NCBI RefSeq assembly: GCF_040675535.1
Contig: NZ_JBFAPC010000027.1
Coordinates: forward strand, 1 to 45,164
DNA from: Patulibacter sp040675535
GTDB lineage: Bacteria > Actinomycetota > Thermoleophilia > Solirubrobacterales > Solirubrobacteraceae
Direction of reading: 5' to 3'
DNA: 45,164 nucleotides
Shown piece by piece: positions 22,822-31,261 of this stretch (position 1 is the stretch's first letter; each line of letters starts with the position of its first letter). The notes below the pieces were generated by a model that was given only the letters and a program-made list of their open reading frames with translations, was not told where the DNA came from and made no database searches. The translations under genes and the position numbers were made by a program.

Positions 22822-23957
22822 CAGGCGGCGAGCGCCGGGCGCGAGTCGGGGTTGAGCACCGGGGCGGTGCCGGTCGCCTCGCGATGCGCGAGCTCCTGCC
22901 GCACCAGCGGCACCACGTGCCGGCCGTAGTCGACCATGTCGTTGAACACGTCCCAGCCGCGGATCGACAGCAGGTCGACGCCGATCTCGGTGTAGTCGAC
23001 GAGCGCGGCGGCGACCGTCTCGTAGGACCCGACCAGCGCGGTGGTCGAGCCGGCGCCGCGCAGCTCCTTGGCCAGCGGCGTCCACAGGCAGCGGTCGTGC
23101 ACGTCGCCGCGCTCGGCGACCTTCCGCAGGCGCACGGAGCCGACGTTCTGCGGGTCCTCGCCGTTCCAGCGCGCGAGTGCGGCGGCATCGGGGGTGGCCA
23201 GGGCGGCGCGGGTCTGCGCGAGGATCGCGTGGGCCTTCTCCCAGGCCAGCTCGTCGGTCGGCGCGACGATCGGGCGGAACGAGTTCCAGATGCGCGGTCG
23301 CGGGCGGCCGGCGGCGTCGGCGACCGCGTTGACGGCGGCGATCTGCTCGGCGGTCTCCCGCAGCGGCTCGCCCCAGAGGCCGAAGATGTCACCGAGTCGC
23401 CCGCCGACGTCGTAGGCCTCGGCGGACGAGCCTCCGATCGAGACGGGGATCTCGCCGTGCACCGGCTTGATGTCCGTCTGGAAGTCCTCGAAGCGGTAGT
23501 GCTTGCCCTCGAAGGAGATCGGGCCGTCCTCGTACCAGACCTTGCGCAGGATCTGGACGAACTCGTCGGAGCGCTCGTAGCGCTGCACCTTGGTCGTGTA
23601 GTCGCCCTCGCGGCGCTGCTCGACGTCGGCGCCGCCGGAGATGATGTGGATGCCGACGCGGCCGCCGGAGATGCGGTCCAGTCCGGCGAAGGCCTTGGCG
23701 ACCTGGGTCGGGAACTGGAAGCCCGGCCGGTGGGCGATCATCGGCTTGACCCGCTCGGAGTTGTTGGCCACGAACTGGCCGAGCTGGAGGGAATCCGGCG
23801 ACGGCGAGCCGTAGGCGCAGAGCGTCCAGTCGAAGCCGCCGTCGTCGAGCGCGTGGACGAACCGGCGGGTGTACGCGGGGTCGAAGCCGGTGAACCCGGT
23901 GCCGACCTTGCGGTGGTCGTCGGAGATGTGGGTGGCGCTGATGAACTCGACGGGCAT
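22821..23957 (-). CDS. SsuD-like alkanesulfonate-type monooxygenase (paralog A)
   Basis: A 378-residue LLM-class enzyme, the length of E. coli SsuD. Signature stretches include FDWTLCAYGSPSPDSLQL, RVKPMIAHRPGF, GLDRISGGRVGIHIISGG, QRYERSDEFVQILRKVW, VSIGGSS and TTALVGSYETVAAALVDYTEIGVDLLS. SsuD uses FMNH2 and O2 to release sulfite from alkanesulfonates. It shares the same N-terminus (MPVEFISATHI) with the next gene upstream, so the two are tandem duplicates. No SsuE-type reductase gene is nearby. Confidence 0.9.
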   Translation of the reverse strand: MPVEFISATHISDDHRKVGTGFTGFDPAYTRRFVHALDDGGFDWTLCAYGSPSPDSLQLGQFVANNSERVKPMIAHRPGFQFPTQVAKAFAGLDRISGGRVGIHIISGGADVEQRREGDYTTKVQRYERSDEFVQILRKVWYEDGPISFEGKHYRFEDFQTDIKPVHGEIPVSIGGSSAEAYDVGGRLGDIFGLWGEPLRETAEQIAAVNAVADAAGRPRPRIWNSFRPIVAPTDELAWEKAHAILAQTRAALATPDAAALARWNGEDPQNVGSVRLRKVAERGDVHDRCLWTPLAKELRGAGSTTALVGSYETVAAALVDYTEIGVDLLSIRGWDVFNDMVDYGRHVVPLVRQELAHREATGTAPVLNPDSRPALAA

Positions 23958-23996
23958 GGGTGCGATTCCTTGCGGAGGGGGACGGGGCGGGGTGCC

Positions 23997-25154
23997 TCAG
24001 GCGGGGGTCGGCTGGGGCGTGGCGGCCGGCGCGGAGTCCCCGTTGGCGACCACGGCGCGGCCGGTCGCAGCGCGGTGGGCGAGCTCCTGCCGGACGAGCG
24101 GCAGCACGTGGCGGGCGTAGTCCTGGGCGTCCTCCCAGACGTCCCAGCCGCGGATCGACAGCAGGTCGCAGCCGATCTCGGCGTAGTCGACGAGCGCCGC
24201 GGCGACCGTCTCGTAGGAGCCGACCAACGCCGTGGTGGAGCCCTGGCCCTGGAACTCCCGCGCCAGCGGTGTCCAGAGGCAGCGGTCGTGCAGCTCGCCT
24301 CGCTCGGCGAGCGCCTGGAGCCGCAGCGCACCGACGTTCGTCGGGACCTCGCCGAGGAACGTCGCGCCTGGGTGCGTGGAGCCGCTCCGGGCGGCCTTGG
24401 CGGCCCGGACGCCGGCGAGGACGCCGCGGGCCTTCTCCCAGGCGAGCTCGTCGGTCGCGGCGACGATCGGGCGGAACGAGTTCCAGATCCGCGGCCGGCG
24501 GCGGCCCGCGGCGTCCGCCACGGCGTTGACCGACGCGATCTGCGCGGCGGTCTCCGCCAGCGGCTCGCCCCACAGCCCGAAGACGTCGCCCGTCCGGCCG
24601 CCGACGTCGTAGGCCTGCTGTGAGGACCCGCCGACCGAGATCGGCACCGGCCCGCGCAGCGGCTTGAGGTCGGTGTGGAAGTCCTCGAACGCGTAGAACT
24701 CGCCGCGGTGGCTGATCGGGCCGTCCGCCGTCCAGACGCGGCGCAGGACGTCGATGAACTCCTCGGAGCGGCGGTAGCGCTGCTCCTTGGTGGTGTGGTC
24801 GCCCTCGCGGCGCTGCTCGGCGTCGGAGCCGCCGGAGATGATGTGGATCATCACCCGGCCGTCGGAGATCCGGTCCAGCCCGGCGATGCCCTTGGCGAAC
24901 TGCGTCGGGAAGACGAACCCCGGCCGGTGGGCGACCACGGGCCGGATCCGCTCGGTGTTCTCGGCGACGAACTGGGCCAGCTGCAGCGAGTCCGGAGCGC
25001 CGGAGTGGTACGCGATCAGCGTCCAGTCGAAGCCGCCGTCGTCGAGCATCCGCGCGAACCGGCGGGTGTAGTCGGGGTCGAAGCCCGACAGGTTGTGGCC
25101 GTGGGCGCTCGGCACGGGGGTGATGTGCGTGGCGCTGATGAACTCAACCGGCAT
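23997..25154 (-). CDS. SsuD-like alkanesulfonate-type monooxygenase (paralog B)
   Basis: A 385-residue LLM-class enzyme clearly homologous to paralog A over its whole length (shared MPVEFISATHI, HIISGGSDAEQRREGD, RIWNSFRPIVA, TTALVGSYETVAAALVDYAEIG). Differences cluster in the substrate-facing first 30 residues and in a 7-residue insertion near 255-265 (SGSTHPG), suggesting two related substrates or a heterodimer. ATG 25154 overlaps the stop of the fusion gene by 11 nt. It is probably FMNH2-dependent and desulfonating; the actual substrate is unknown. Confidence 0.9.
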   Translation of the reverse strand: MPVEFISATHITPVPSAHGHNLSGFDPDYTRRFARMLDDGGFDWTLIAYHSGAPDSLQLAQFVAENTERIRPVVAHRPGFVFPTQFAKGIAGLDRISDGRVMIHIISGGSDAEQRREGDHTTKEQRYRRSEEFIDVLRRVWTADGPISHRGEFYAFEDFHTDLKPLRGPVPISVGGSSQQAYDVGGRTGDVFGLWGEPLAETAAQIASVNAVADAAGRRRPRIWNSFRPIVAATDELAWEKARGVLAGVRAAKAARSGSTHPGATFLGEVPTNVGALRLQALAERGELHDRCLWTPLAREFQGQGSTTALVGSYETVAAALVDYAEIGCDLLSIRGWDVWEDAQDYARHVLPLVRQELAHRAATGRAVVANGDSAPAATPQPTPA

Positions 25155-27105
25155 GGACGGCCTCCGTCTGCGTCGTGGCGTGGGCGCCGATGGCGGCCGG
25201 GCGGGCGGGATCCGAGGACCAGGCCGACCAGGAGCCCGGGAACAGGGACGCGGTGATCCCGAGCGTCGCCAGCGCGGCGACGTCGTGGGCGGCGGTGACG
25301 CCCGAGCCGCAGTAGACCCCGACGGGGATCCCGTCGCGCGCGCCGACCGCGGCGTAGTGGGCCGCCAGCTCGGCGTCCGGGCGGAAGCGCCCGTCCGCGT
25401 CGACGTTCTCGGCCGTCGGGGCGCTCACGGCGCCGGGGATGTGCCCGGCCCGCGGGTCGATCGGCTCGGTCTCGCCCCGGTAGCGCTCGCCGGCGCGGGC
25501 GTCGAGCAGCACGCCGCCGGCCGCGACGCCCGGCACCTCGTCGATGTCGAGGGTCGGGAGGTGCCCGGCGGACAGGACGACGTCGCCGGGCTCCGACGGA
25601 CCGCCGGGGCCGTGCTCGAGCTCGCCGCCGGCGGCCTTCCAGGCGCCGAGCCCGCCGTCGAGGATCCGCACGTCGGCGACCCCGGCCCAGCGCAGCAGCC
25701 ACCAGGCGCGCGCGGCGGAGGTGCCGGCGGTGTCGTCGTAGACGACGACGGGTCGGCCCTGCCGGAGGCCCCAGGCGCGGGCCGAGGCCTGCAGGGTCGC
25801 GATGCTCGGCAGCGGGTGGCGGCCGAGCTCGGGCGAGGCGGGGGCCGCCAGCTCGGTGTCGAGGTCGACGTACACGGCGGTCGGCAGGTGCGCCTCGGCG
25901 TGGTGCTCGCGGCCGTACGGATCGCCGAGGGCCCAGCGGACGTCGAGCAGGGCCGGCGGGTCGGGCCCCTCGAGCTCCCGCGCGAGCGCACCGGCGCCGA
26001 CCAGCACCGCGTCGCGCGGCGCGGTGGCGGCGGGGTCGCGCCCCGCCGAGGTGCCGGACAGGGCCGGGAAGATCCGCCGCAGCTCGTCGTCGCCGAGCGA
26101 GCGCGGCTCGAGCCCGCGGTCCACGGCGTCGCGCAGCGCGGCGCCCAACGCCGCGTTGGCGGGGGCGTCGATGCCCTGCAGGCGGGCCTGGAGCACGACC
26201 TCCCCGTTGAGGTAGTCGGTCTCCAGCGACGAGGAGCGGGCGAGGCTCTGCCACGTCGACGTGCCGCCGTACGCGTGTCCGGGGACCGCCACCGGGGTCG
26301 CCGCCGCGCCGGTGCGCTCGAGCGCGGCGCCCAGGTCGGACACCTCGCCGACCCCGCGCAGCACGCCGAGGGTCTCCTGCCGCAGCAGCTCGGCCGCGGC
26401 GTCGCGCAGCGCGCCCGGCGGGAAGAGCGCGTCGAGCACGAAGGTCGACGAGGCGACGAGCTTTCCGAGCTTCCAGGCCGAGATGTCGCGCACCGCGGTC
26501 GCGGCGTAGTTCGCGTCCCGCAGCGTGCGCGCCAGGTCCTCCGCCAGCGGCAGCGCGCGGTCCGGGTAGGCGCCCAGCCAGGCGATCCCCACGAACGGGC
26601 TGCCCGCGGCGACGACCACTCCGGGCTCGACGTACCCCGCCGGCGTGGCCAGGACGCCGCCGATCACGGTCGCGAAGTGGCGCAGCGCGATCCGCTCGGT
26701 CTCCAGGCCGTTCTGGGTCGTCACGAGCGCGAGGCGCTCGCCGGCCGTCGTCCGCGTGCCGTCGGCGAGGACGACCGGCTGGCGGGCCCAGGTCTCGAGC
26801 GCCGCCGCGGCGTCCTGGGTCTTCGTGGCGAGGACGAGGACGTCGCCCTCGCGCAGCTCGAGCTCGTCGGGTCCGCCGTGGACGGGGACGCCGAGCGTGC
26901 GGGTGCCGTCGGGCCGGGCGTAGGTGATGCCCCGGGAGCGGGCGGCCGCGAGCTGGGCGCCGCGGGCGACGAGCACGGCGTGGTGGCCGCTGCGCTCGAG
27001 CTCGGCCGCGAGCGAGACGCCGATCGCCCCGGCGCCGATCAGGACGTACCTGGGCGGGGGCGGGGCGTCGGTGAGCGGGGGCTGGTGGGCGTGGGGGACG
27101 GGCAT
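25144..27105 (-). CDS. Fusion: ketopantoate-reductase-like domain plus two-domain (3-mercaptopyruvate/thiosulfate) sulfurtransferase
   Basis: A 653-residue two-part protein. Residues about 18-350 are ApbA/PanE-like: Rossmann loop YVLIGAGAIGVS (GAGAIG 24-29), LVTTQNGLE, the DISAWKLGKL segment that aligns with the catalytic-lysine region, and the C-terminal SLETDYLNGEVVLQARLQGI. Residues about 370-653 are a tandem rhodanese of the SseA type: ALLDVRWALGDP, HLPTAVYVDLDTEL, ILDGGLGAWKAAGG and the active loop CGSGVTA with Cys599, the mercaptopyruvate-type loop. One chain could thus interconvert a 2-oxoacid and 2-hydroxyacid and move its sulfur. It is the first gene of the operon. I know of no described protein with this architecture. 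Confidence 0.9.
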   Translation of the reverse strand: MPVPHAHQPPLTDAPPPPRYVLIGAGAIGVSLAAELERSGHHAVLVARGAQLAAARSRGITYARPDGTRTLGVPVHGGPDELELREGDVLVLATKTQDAAAALETWARQPVVLADGTRTTAGERLALVTTQNGLETERIALRHFATVIGGVLATPAGYVEPGVVVAAGSPFVGIAWLGAYPDRALPLAEDLARTLRDANYAATAVRDISAWKLGKLVASSTFVLDALFPPGALRDAAAELLRQETLGVLRGVGEVSDLGAALERTGAAATPVAVPGHAYGGTSTWQSLARSSSLETDYLNGEVVLQARLQGIDAPANAALGAALRDAVDRGLEPRSLGDDELRRIFPALSGTSAGRDPAATAPRDAVLVGAGALARELEGPDPPALLDVRWALGDPYGREHHAEAHLPTAVYVDLDTELAAPASPELGRHPLPSIATLQASARAWGLRQGRPVVVYDDTAGTSAARAWWLLRWAGVADVRILDGGLGAWKAAGGELEHGPGGPSEPGDVVLSAGHLPTLDIDEVPGVAAGGVLLDARAGERYRGETEPIDPRAGHIPGAVSAPTAENVDADGRFRPDAELAAHYAAVGARDGIPVGVYCGSGVTAAHDVAALATLGITASLFPGSWSAWSSDPARPAAIGAHATTQTEAVHAG

Positions 27106-27212
27106 GGGTGCGGGAGAGCGATCGCGCAGGGGCGATCGACGTGGGGACCGGACGGTGGTCCGCGGCCGGGGCCGCGAGACCGAGATGTGGGGAGACTGCC
27201 GAGCCGGCGGCC

Positions 27213-27245
27213 GCGCCGGTCCCGCCGGGTCGGCGGGACCGGCGC
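27213..27245 (-). terminator. Hairpin after the LysR gene, before the operon
   Basis: A perfect 14-bp stem (GCGCCGGTCCCGCC and its complement) with loop GGGTC, 33 nt after the LysR stop and 108 nt before the fusion-gene start. It either ends the LysR transcript or attenuates read-through into the operon. No convincing -35/-10 pair is seen in the remaining 107 nt. Confidence 0.65.
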
Positions 27246-27277
27246 GAGGCCGTCAGCCCGTTGGATTGTGCTGGGCC

Positions 27278-28213
27278 TCAGTGGCTGAGTCCAACAACGT
27301 TTCCCAATGGGAACCCATCGGCGACGCCGATCGATCGCGGCGCCGACGCGACGGGGTGCAGGTAGCGCTTGACGGCGTAGAACTCGAGCAGCGCGTCGAA
27401 CGCCGTGCGGCCGATCTCGGGATCGAGGCCCTTGCGGGTCAACAGGCGGAGGCTGATCTGGCCGAGGTCCGGCAGGTCGCGCCGCACGGCCAGGCCCGAG
27501 GGCACCGAGCCCGCGGTGGGCAGCACGGCGACGCCGAGGCCGGCCCGCGCCGCGGCGATCACGCCCTCGAGGCTCGTCGACTCGGCGACGACCTCGACGT
27601 GATGTCCGTGCCCGCCGAGCTCGTCGAACGCCCGCTGCCGCATGCCGCAGGGCTCGACGTAGGCCACCAGCGGCCAGGGCTCGCCCGCGTCGGGCGCCTC
27701 CCACCCCGGAGCCGCGTACCAGTTGAGGGGGAGCGCGCCGATCTCGCTGCCGGGCAGGTCCGGGCCGAGGCCGAGCGTCACCGCCAGGTCGATCGTGCCG
27801 CGGTCGACGCCCTCCTCCATCTGCGTCGAGCGGTCGATGTGGAACTGCACCCCGTGATCGGGGTACGCGGCCCGGATCGAGGTGAGGAGCTCCGGCAGGA
27901 TCTGGTCGGCGGCGGTCTCGGTCGACCCGACGACGATCGCGCGCGGCTTCGTCACGTCCAGCCGCTCCAGCGCCTGGTCGTGGACGCCGAGGATCCGCCG
28001 GGCCTCGAGCAACAGCTTCTCGCCCGCGGCTGTGAACTTCGTCGCGCGACCGGCGCGCTCGACCAGCGGCTGCCCGAGCCGCTTCTCGAGCCCGCGCACG
28101 TGCTGGCTCACCGTCGGCTGGCTCATGTGCAACGTGACGGCGGCCCGCCCGAACCCGCCGCACTCGGCGATCGCCACGAACGTCCGCAGATGGATGATGT
28201 CGAGGTCGGCCAT
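27278..28213 (-). CDS. LysR-family regulator, probable regulator of the sulfur cluster
   Basis: A 311-residue LysR protein. The N-terminal winged helix-turn-helix reads IIHLRTFVAIAECGGFGRAAVTLHMSQPTVSQHVRGLEKRLG (residues about 5-47), followed by a linker helix and a co-inducer domain of two alpha/beta lobes. It lies immediately upstream of, and on the same strand as, the 13-gene operon. ATG 28213 has a -10-like TACTTT 6 nt upstream, suggesting a leaderless transcript. Sulfur-scavenging operons are commonly run by LysR activators (CysB, Cbl, SfnR-linked systems); the link here is by position only. Confidence 0.88.
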   Translation of the reverse strand: MADLDIIHLRTFVAIAECGGFGRAAVTLHMSQPTVSQHVRGLEKRLGQPLVERAGRATKFTAAGEKLLLEARRILGVHDQALERLDVTKPRAIVVGSTETAADQILPELLTSIRAAYPDHGVQFHIDRSTQMEEGVDRGTIDLAVTLGLGPDLPGSEIGALPLNWYAAPGWEAPDAGEPWPLVAYVEPCGMRQRAFDELGGHGHHVEVVAESTSLEGVIAAARAGLGVAVLPTAGSVPSGLAVRRDLPDLGQISLRLLTRKGLDPEIGRTAFDALLEFYAVKRYLHPVASAPRSIGVADGFPLGNVVGLSH

Positions 28214-28273
28214 AGCCTGAAAGTAGATCAGATTTGCGGTGTATTCATTCCGGGACCCGCTCGCTCGCCGGGG

Positions 28274-28462
28274 GTGCTGACGAAGACCGTCCGCCACCCG
28301 GTCGTCGGCGAGGTCACCGTCGACTGCGACTCCACCGCGCTCACCGAGCGCGACCAGCACCTCGTGCTCTACTCGGCGCCGTCGGGCTCCACGGACGCCG
28401 AGGCACTCGCCTTCCTGGGCGTCCTCGGGGCCGAGGGCGTCCGCGCGGGGCGGCCGCACTGA
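28274..28462 (+). pseudogene. C-terminal MmyB-like fragment of a helix-turn-helix regulator
   Basis: The 62-codon frame (KTVRHPVVGEVTVDCDS, then LVLYSAPSGSTDAEALAFLGVLG) matches the last part of XRE regulators with an MmyB-like ligand-binding domain. The helix-turn-helix and most of the ligand domain (about 200 residues) are missing, and the sequence upstream is the LysR promoter region. A second, different fragment of the same family lies at 33,407-33,620. Confidence 0.65.
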
Positions 28463-28491
28463 CCCGCGGCGGCCAGGCGGGGCCGAGTCCG

Positions 28492-28521
28492 CCGCGACCG
28501 CACGCAGATCGGCGGTCGCGG
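28492..28521 (-). terminator. Hairpin terminator of the rph-like gene
   Basis: 10-bp arms CCGCGACCGC and GCGGTCGCGG with a 10-nt loop, beginning 11 nt after the stop of the rph-like gene. Outer arms GGCGG/CCGCC may extend it. Confidence 0.55.
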
Positions 28522-28531
28522 GCCGCCGCGG

Positions 28532-31132
28532 TCAGTCCAGCAGCTCCACGAACCCGTCGGTCCCGTGGACGCGGACCCGCTGTCCGTCGCGGATCCGCCG
28601 CGTCGCCCCCTCCACCCCGACGACGGCCGGCAGCCCGTACTCGCGGGCGACGACCGCGCCGTGGGTCATGAGCCCGCCGACCTCGGTCACCAGCGCCGCG
28701 GCGGTGACGAAGAGCGGGGACCAGCTGGGATCGGTGAAGGCCGTGACCAGGACGTCGCCCGCCTCGAGGGACGCGTCCGTCATGTCGAGCACGACGCGCG
28801 CGCGGCCCTCGACGGTCCCGCCCGAGACCGCCAGGCCGACGAGCGCCCCGTCCGGGACGTCGTCGCGCCGGTAGTCGCCGCCGAAGACCTCGCCCTCGGA
28901 CGTCAACACCCGGGGAGGCGTGAGCGCTCCATAGGAGCGGAACGCCCGCCGCCGCTCGGTGAGCAGTTCGTCGTCGACCTCACCCGTGCGCAACGCCTCG
29001 CCGAGCTCCTGCATCGTCAGGAAGAAGACGTCGTCGCGCTCCCGCAGCACGCCGGCGTCCACCTGCCGCTCCGCCTCCTCGAGCAGCGCCCGCTTGTAGA
29101 GGGCGTAGCGGCTGATCAGGCCGAACTTCGGGTACTCCCGGTAGCCCGAGAACGTCCGCACGCGGTCGATCATCCGCTGGGTCTCGGCCGCCTTCTGCGC
29201 ACCGTCGGGCAGCGCCCGCAGGCGTTCCAGCAGGTCCCGCTCCTTCGCCGCGGCCTCCTGCCGTCCCCGCTGGAAGCGCCGCCGGCTCTCGCCGGGCGCG
29301 AAGTTCCGGACGTTCGCGACGAGCAGCGGGACCAGCGTCGAGGGGCGCTCGCGCCAGCGCGGCCGCGTGATGTCGATCTCGCCGACGCAGCGGACGCCGT
29401 AGCGGTCGAGGTACGCCTCGATGCGCTCGCGCGCCCCGGGTCCTCCCGGGACGTCGGCGAGCTCGTCGAGGAACGCGTCGTCCCCGTCCCGCACCCGCTC
29501 GAGGAGGGCGACGACCTCGGGATGCGGGCGGATCGCGTCCGCGACGTCCAGGAGCTCCAGCCCCATCTCCGAGGTGATGTTGCCGGGCGCGGACTGCGTC
29601 AGGACGTCCGCCGCGTTCGTCTCGCCGAGCCACTCCGCCATCCGCGCGTTGAGCCAGATCGACGCGTCCATCGCGGCCATGATCAGCGGCATGCTGCGCG
29701 GGTCGAAGAGCCGCTCCCGCCCCTCGGCGAGGTCGGCCACGACGAAGTCGACCAGCGCCGCGCCGGAGTGCGTCCGGATCTCGCGCTCCAGGACGGCCAG
29801 GGACGCCTCGGTCGCCGCGACCAGCTCCCCGATGACCGCGGGATCGGGCTCGCCCGTGGCCGGCGGGCCGCCGGGCGGCGGGCCGGCGAACCCGCCGGCG
29901 GGGGCGTCCGGGACCAGGCCGCCGCGGTCCACCACGGACCGCAGCGCGTCCCCGATGAGCGGGTCGGACGTCCCGAGGGCGTCGATCACCGCGGCGCGGC
30001 TGTCCGGCGACGCGAGCCGGGGCGCGACGTCCACGAACAGCCGGCCGGCGGCCTCGTACATGCGGGGCATGGCCGTGAGCTGGAAGAGCGACAGCCCGAG
30101 CGGCCGCATGGGGTCGGTCATCATCTGCTGGTGCCCGACGGACACGTAGACGTGCGGCTCGTCGTCGCCGGCCTCGGGGACGGGGAAGAGCGTGGTGATC
30201 GGGCGGCTCTGGACGATCGCGAAGCCCCCGCTGCCCAGGCACCACTCGACGTCCTGCGGCGCACCGAAGTGCGCCTCGATGCGCCGGCCGAGCCGCACGA
30301 GCTCGACGACCTGCGCGTCCGTCAGCGCCGGTCGCTCCTGCCGGTCGGCCGCGACCGGCTCGTCCCGCGTCCCGCCCGACGGGGACGCCCGGACGGCGAC
30401 GCGCTTGGTCGCGACGGCGGCGGTGACGAGCCGGTCGTCGCGCACCTTGAAGACGTCGGGATCGACCTGTCCGGAGACCAGCGCGTCGCCGAGCCCCAGG
30501 ACGGCCTCGACGCACGAGACCCTCCGGTTGGACGTGACGGGGTCGGCGGTGAAGAGGACGCCCGCCGCGTGCGGCACGACCATCCGCTGCACCACGACCG
30601 CCATCTGCGCCTGCCCGTGATCGACGCCGCGACGGAGCCGGTAGCTGACGGCGCGCTCGGTGAACGCGGAGGCCCAGCAGCGGGCGACGTGACGGAGGAG
30701 CGACTCGCGACCCGCGACGTGCAGGTACGAGTCGTGCTGCCCGGCGAAGGACGCGCCCTCGGAGTCCTCCGCGGTCGCGCTGGAGCGCACGGCGTAGGCC
30801 GCGTCCGCCCCGTGGCGCGCGAGCGACCGCTCGACGGCCGTCGCCAGGTCCGCCGGGATCGCGGCGTCCTCGATCGCCCGGCGGACGTCGGCGCTGTGCT
30901 CCCGGATCGCCGCCGCGTCGTCCGGCCCCAGCCGGTCGAGGCCGTCGAGGCGCGCCCGGATCCCGGGATCGCCCTGCACCACGCGCGTGAACGCGGCCGT
31001 CGTGACGCAGAAGCCGGGCGGGACGCGGAGCCCCGGGATCCGCGCGAGCTCCCCGAGCCGCGCCCCCTTTCCGCCCGCGACCGCGACCTGCTCCAGGCCG
31101 ATCTCCTGGATGTCCACCACGTACTGACTCAT
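28532..31132 (-). CDS. rph: Rifamycin-inactivating phosphotransferase (Rph-like)
   Basis: An 866-residue three-domain protein, the standard length for Rph. Residues 1-320 are the PPDK/PEP-synthase-type ATP-grasp domain (AGGKGARLGEL, PPGFCVTTAAF, AVRSSATAEDSEGASFAGQHDS, MVVPHAAGVLFTADP, VQSRPIT). Residues about 325-755 are the helical drug-binding domain. Residues about 770-866 are the swivelling phosphohistidine domain with His824 in TEVGGLMTHGAVVAREYGLPAVVG. Rph moves the beta-phosphate of ATP via this histidine to the C21 hydroxyl of rifamycins. PEP synthase is less likely: its third domain is absent and the histidine loop is of the MTHGA type. It is transcribed alone; a full rifamycin-associated palindrome was not found upstream. 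Confidence 0.88.
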   Translation of the reverse strand: MSQYVVDIQEIGLEQVAVAGGKGARLGELARIPGLRVPPGFCVTTAAFTRVVQGDPGIRARLDGLDRLGPDDAAAIREHSADVRRAIEDAAIPADLATAVERSLARHGADAAYAVRSSATAEDSEGASFAGQHDSYLHVAGRESLLRHVARCWASAFTERAVSYRLRRGVDHGQAQMAVVVQRMVVPHAAGVLFTADPVTSNRRVSCVEAVLGLGDALVSGQVDPDVFKVRDDRLVTAAVATKRVAVRASPSGGTRDEPVAADRQERPALTDAQVVELVRLGRRIEAHFGAPQDVEWCLGSGGFAIVQSRPITTLFPVPEAGDDEPHVYVSVGHQQMMTDPMRPLGLSLFQLTAMPRMYEAAGRLFVDVAPRLASPDSRAAVIDALGTSDPLIGDALRSVVDRGGLVPDAPAGGFAGPPPGGPPATGEPDPAVIGELVAATEASLAVLEREIRTHSGAALVDFVVADLAEGRERLFDPRSMPLIMAAMDASIWLNARMAEWLGETNAADVLTQSAPGNITSEMGLELLDVADAIRPHPEVVALLERVRDGDDAFLDELADVPGGPGARERIEAYLDRYGVRCVGEIDITRPRWRERPSTLVPLLVANVRNFAPGESRRRFQRGRQEAAAKERDLLERLRALPDGAQKAAETQRMIDRVRTFSGYREYPKFGLISRYALYKRALLEEAERQVDAGVLRERDDVFFLTMQELGEALRTGEVDDELLTERRRAFRSYGALTPPRVLTSEGEVFGGDYRRDDVPDGALVGLAVSGGTVEGRARVVLDMTDASLEAGDVLVTAFTDPSWSPLFVTAAALVTEVGGLMTHGAVVAREYGLPAVVGVEGATRRIRDGQRVRVHGTDGFVELLD

Positions 31133-31261
31133 CCGCTTGCCTCCATCGGAGTCGACCGCCCGACCCCGCCCGCTTCCGGTGCTCCCGGCGTTCGGCGGAG
31201 GAGTATGGGGGCTTCCTCAGCGCCTCATGAGACGAGTTCGCCTGGTATACATTGGTGATGG

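Noticed and set aside
27106..27277. SAM or other sulfur-responsive riboswitch before the operon
   Set aside because: Only a simple hairpin is seen; no conserved riboswitch core could be recognised by eye.
28532..31132. Phosphoenolpyruvate synthase or pyruvate phosphate dikinase
   Set aside because: There is no C-terminal PEP-binding TIM barrel, the protein ends right after the phosphohistidine domain, and the middle domain and MTHGA loop fit Rph.
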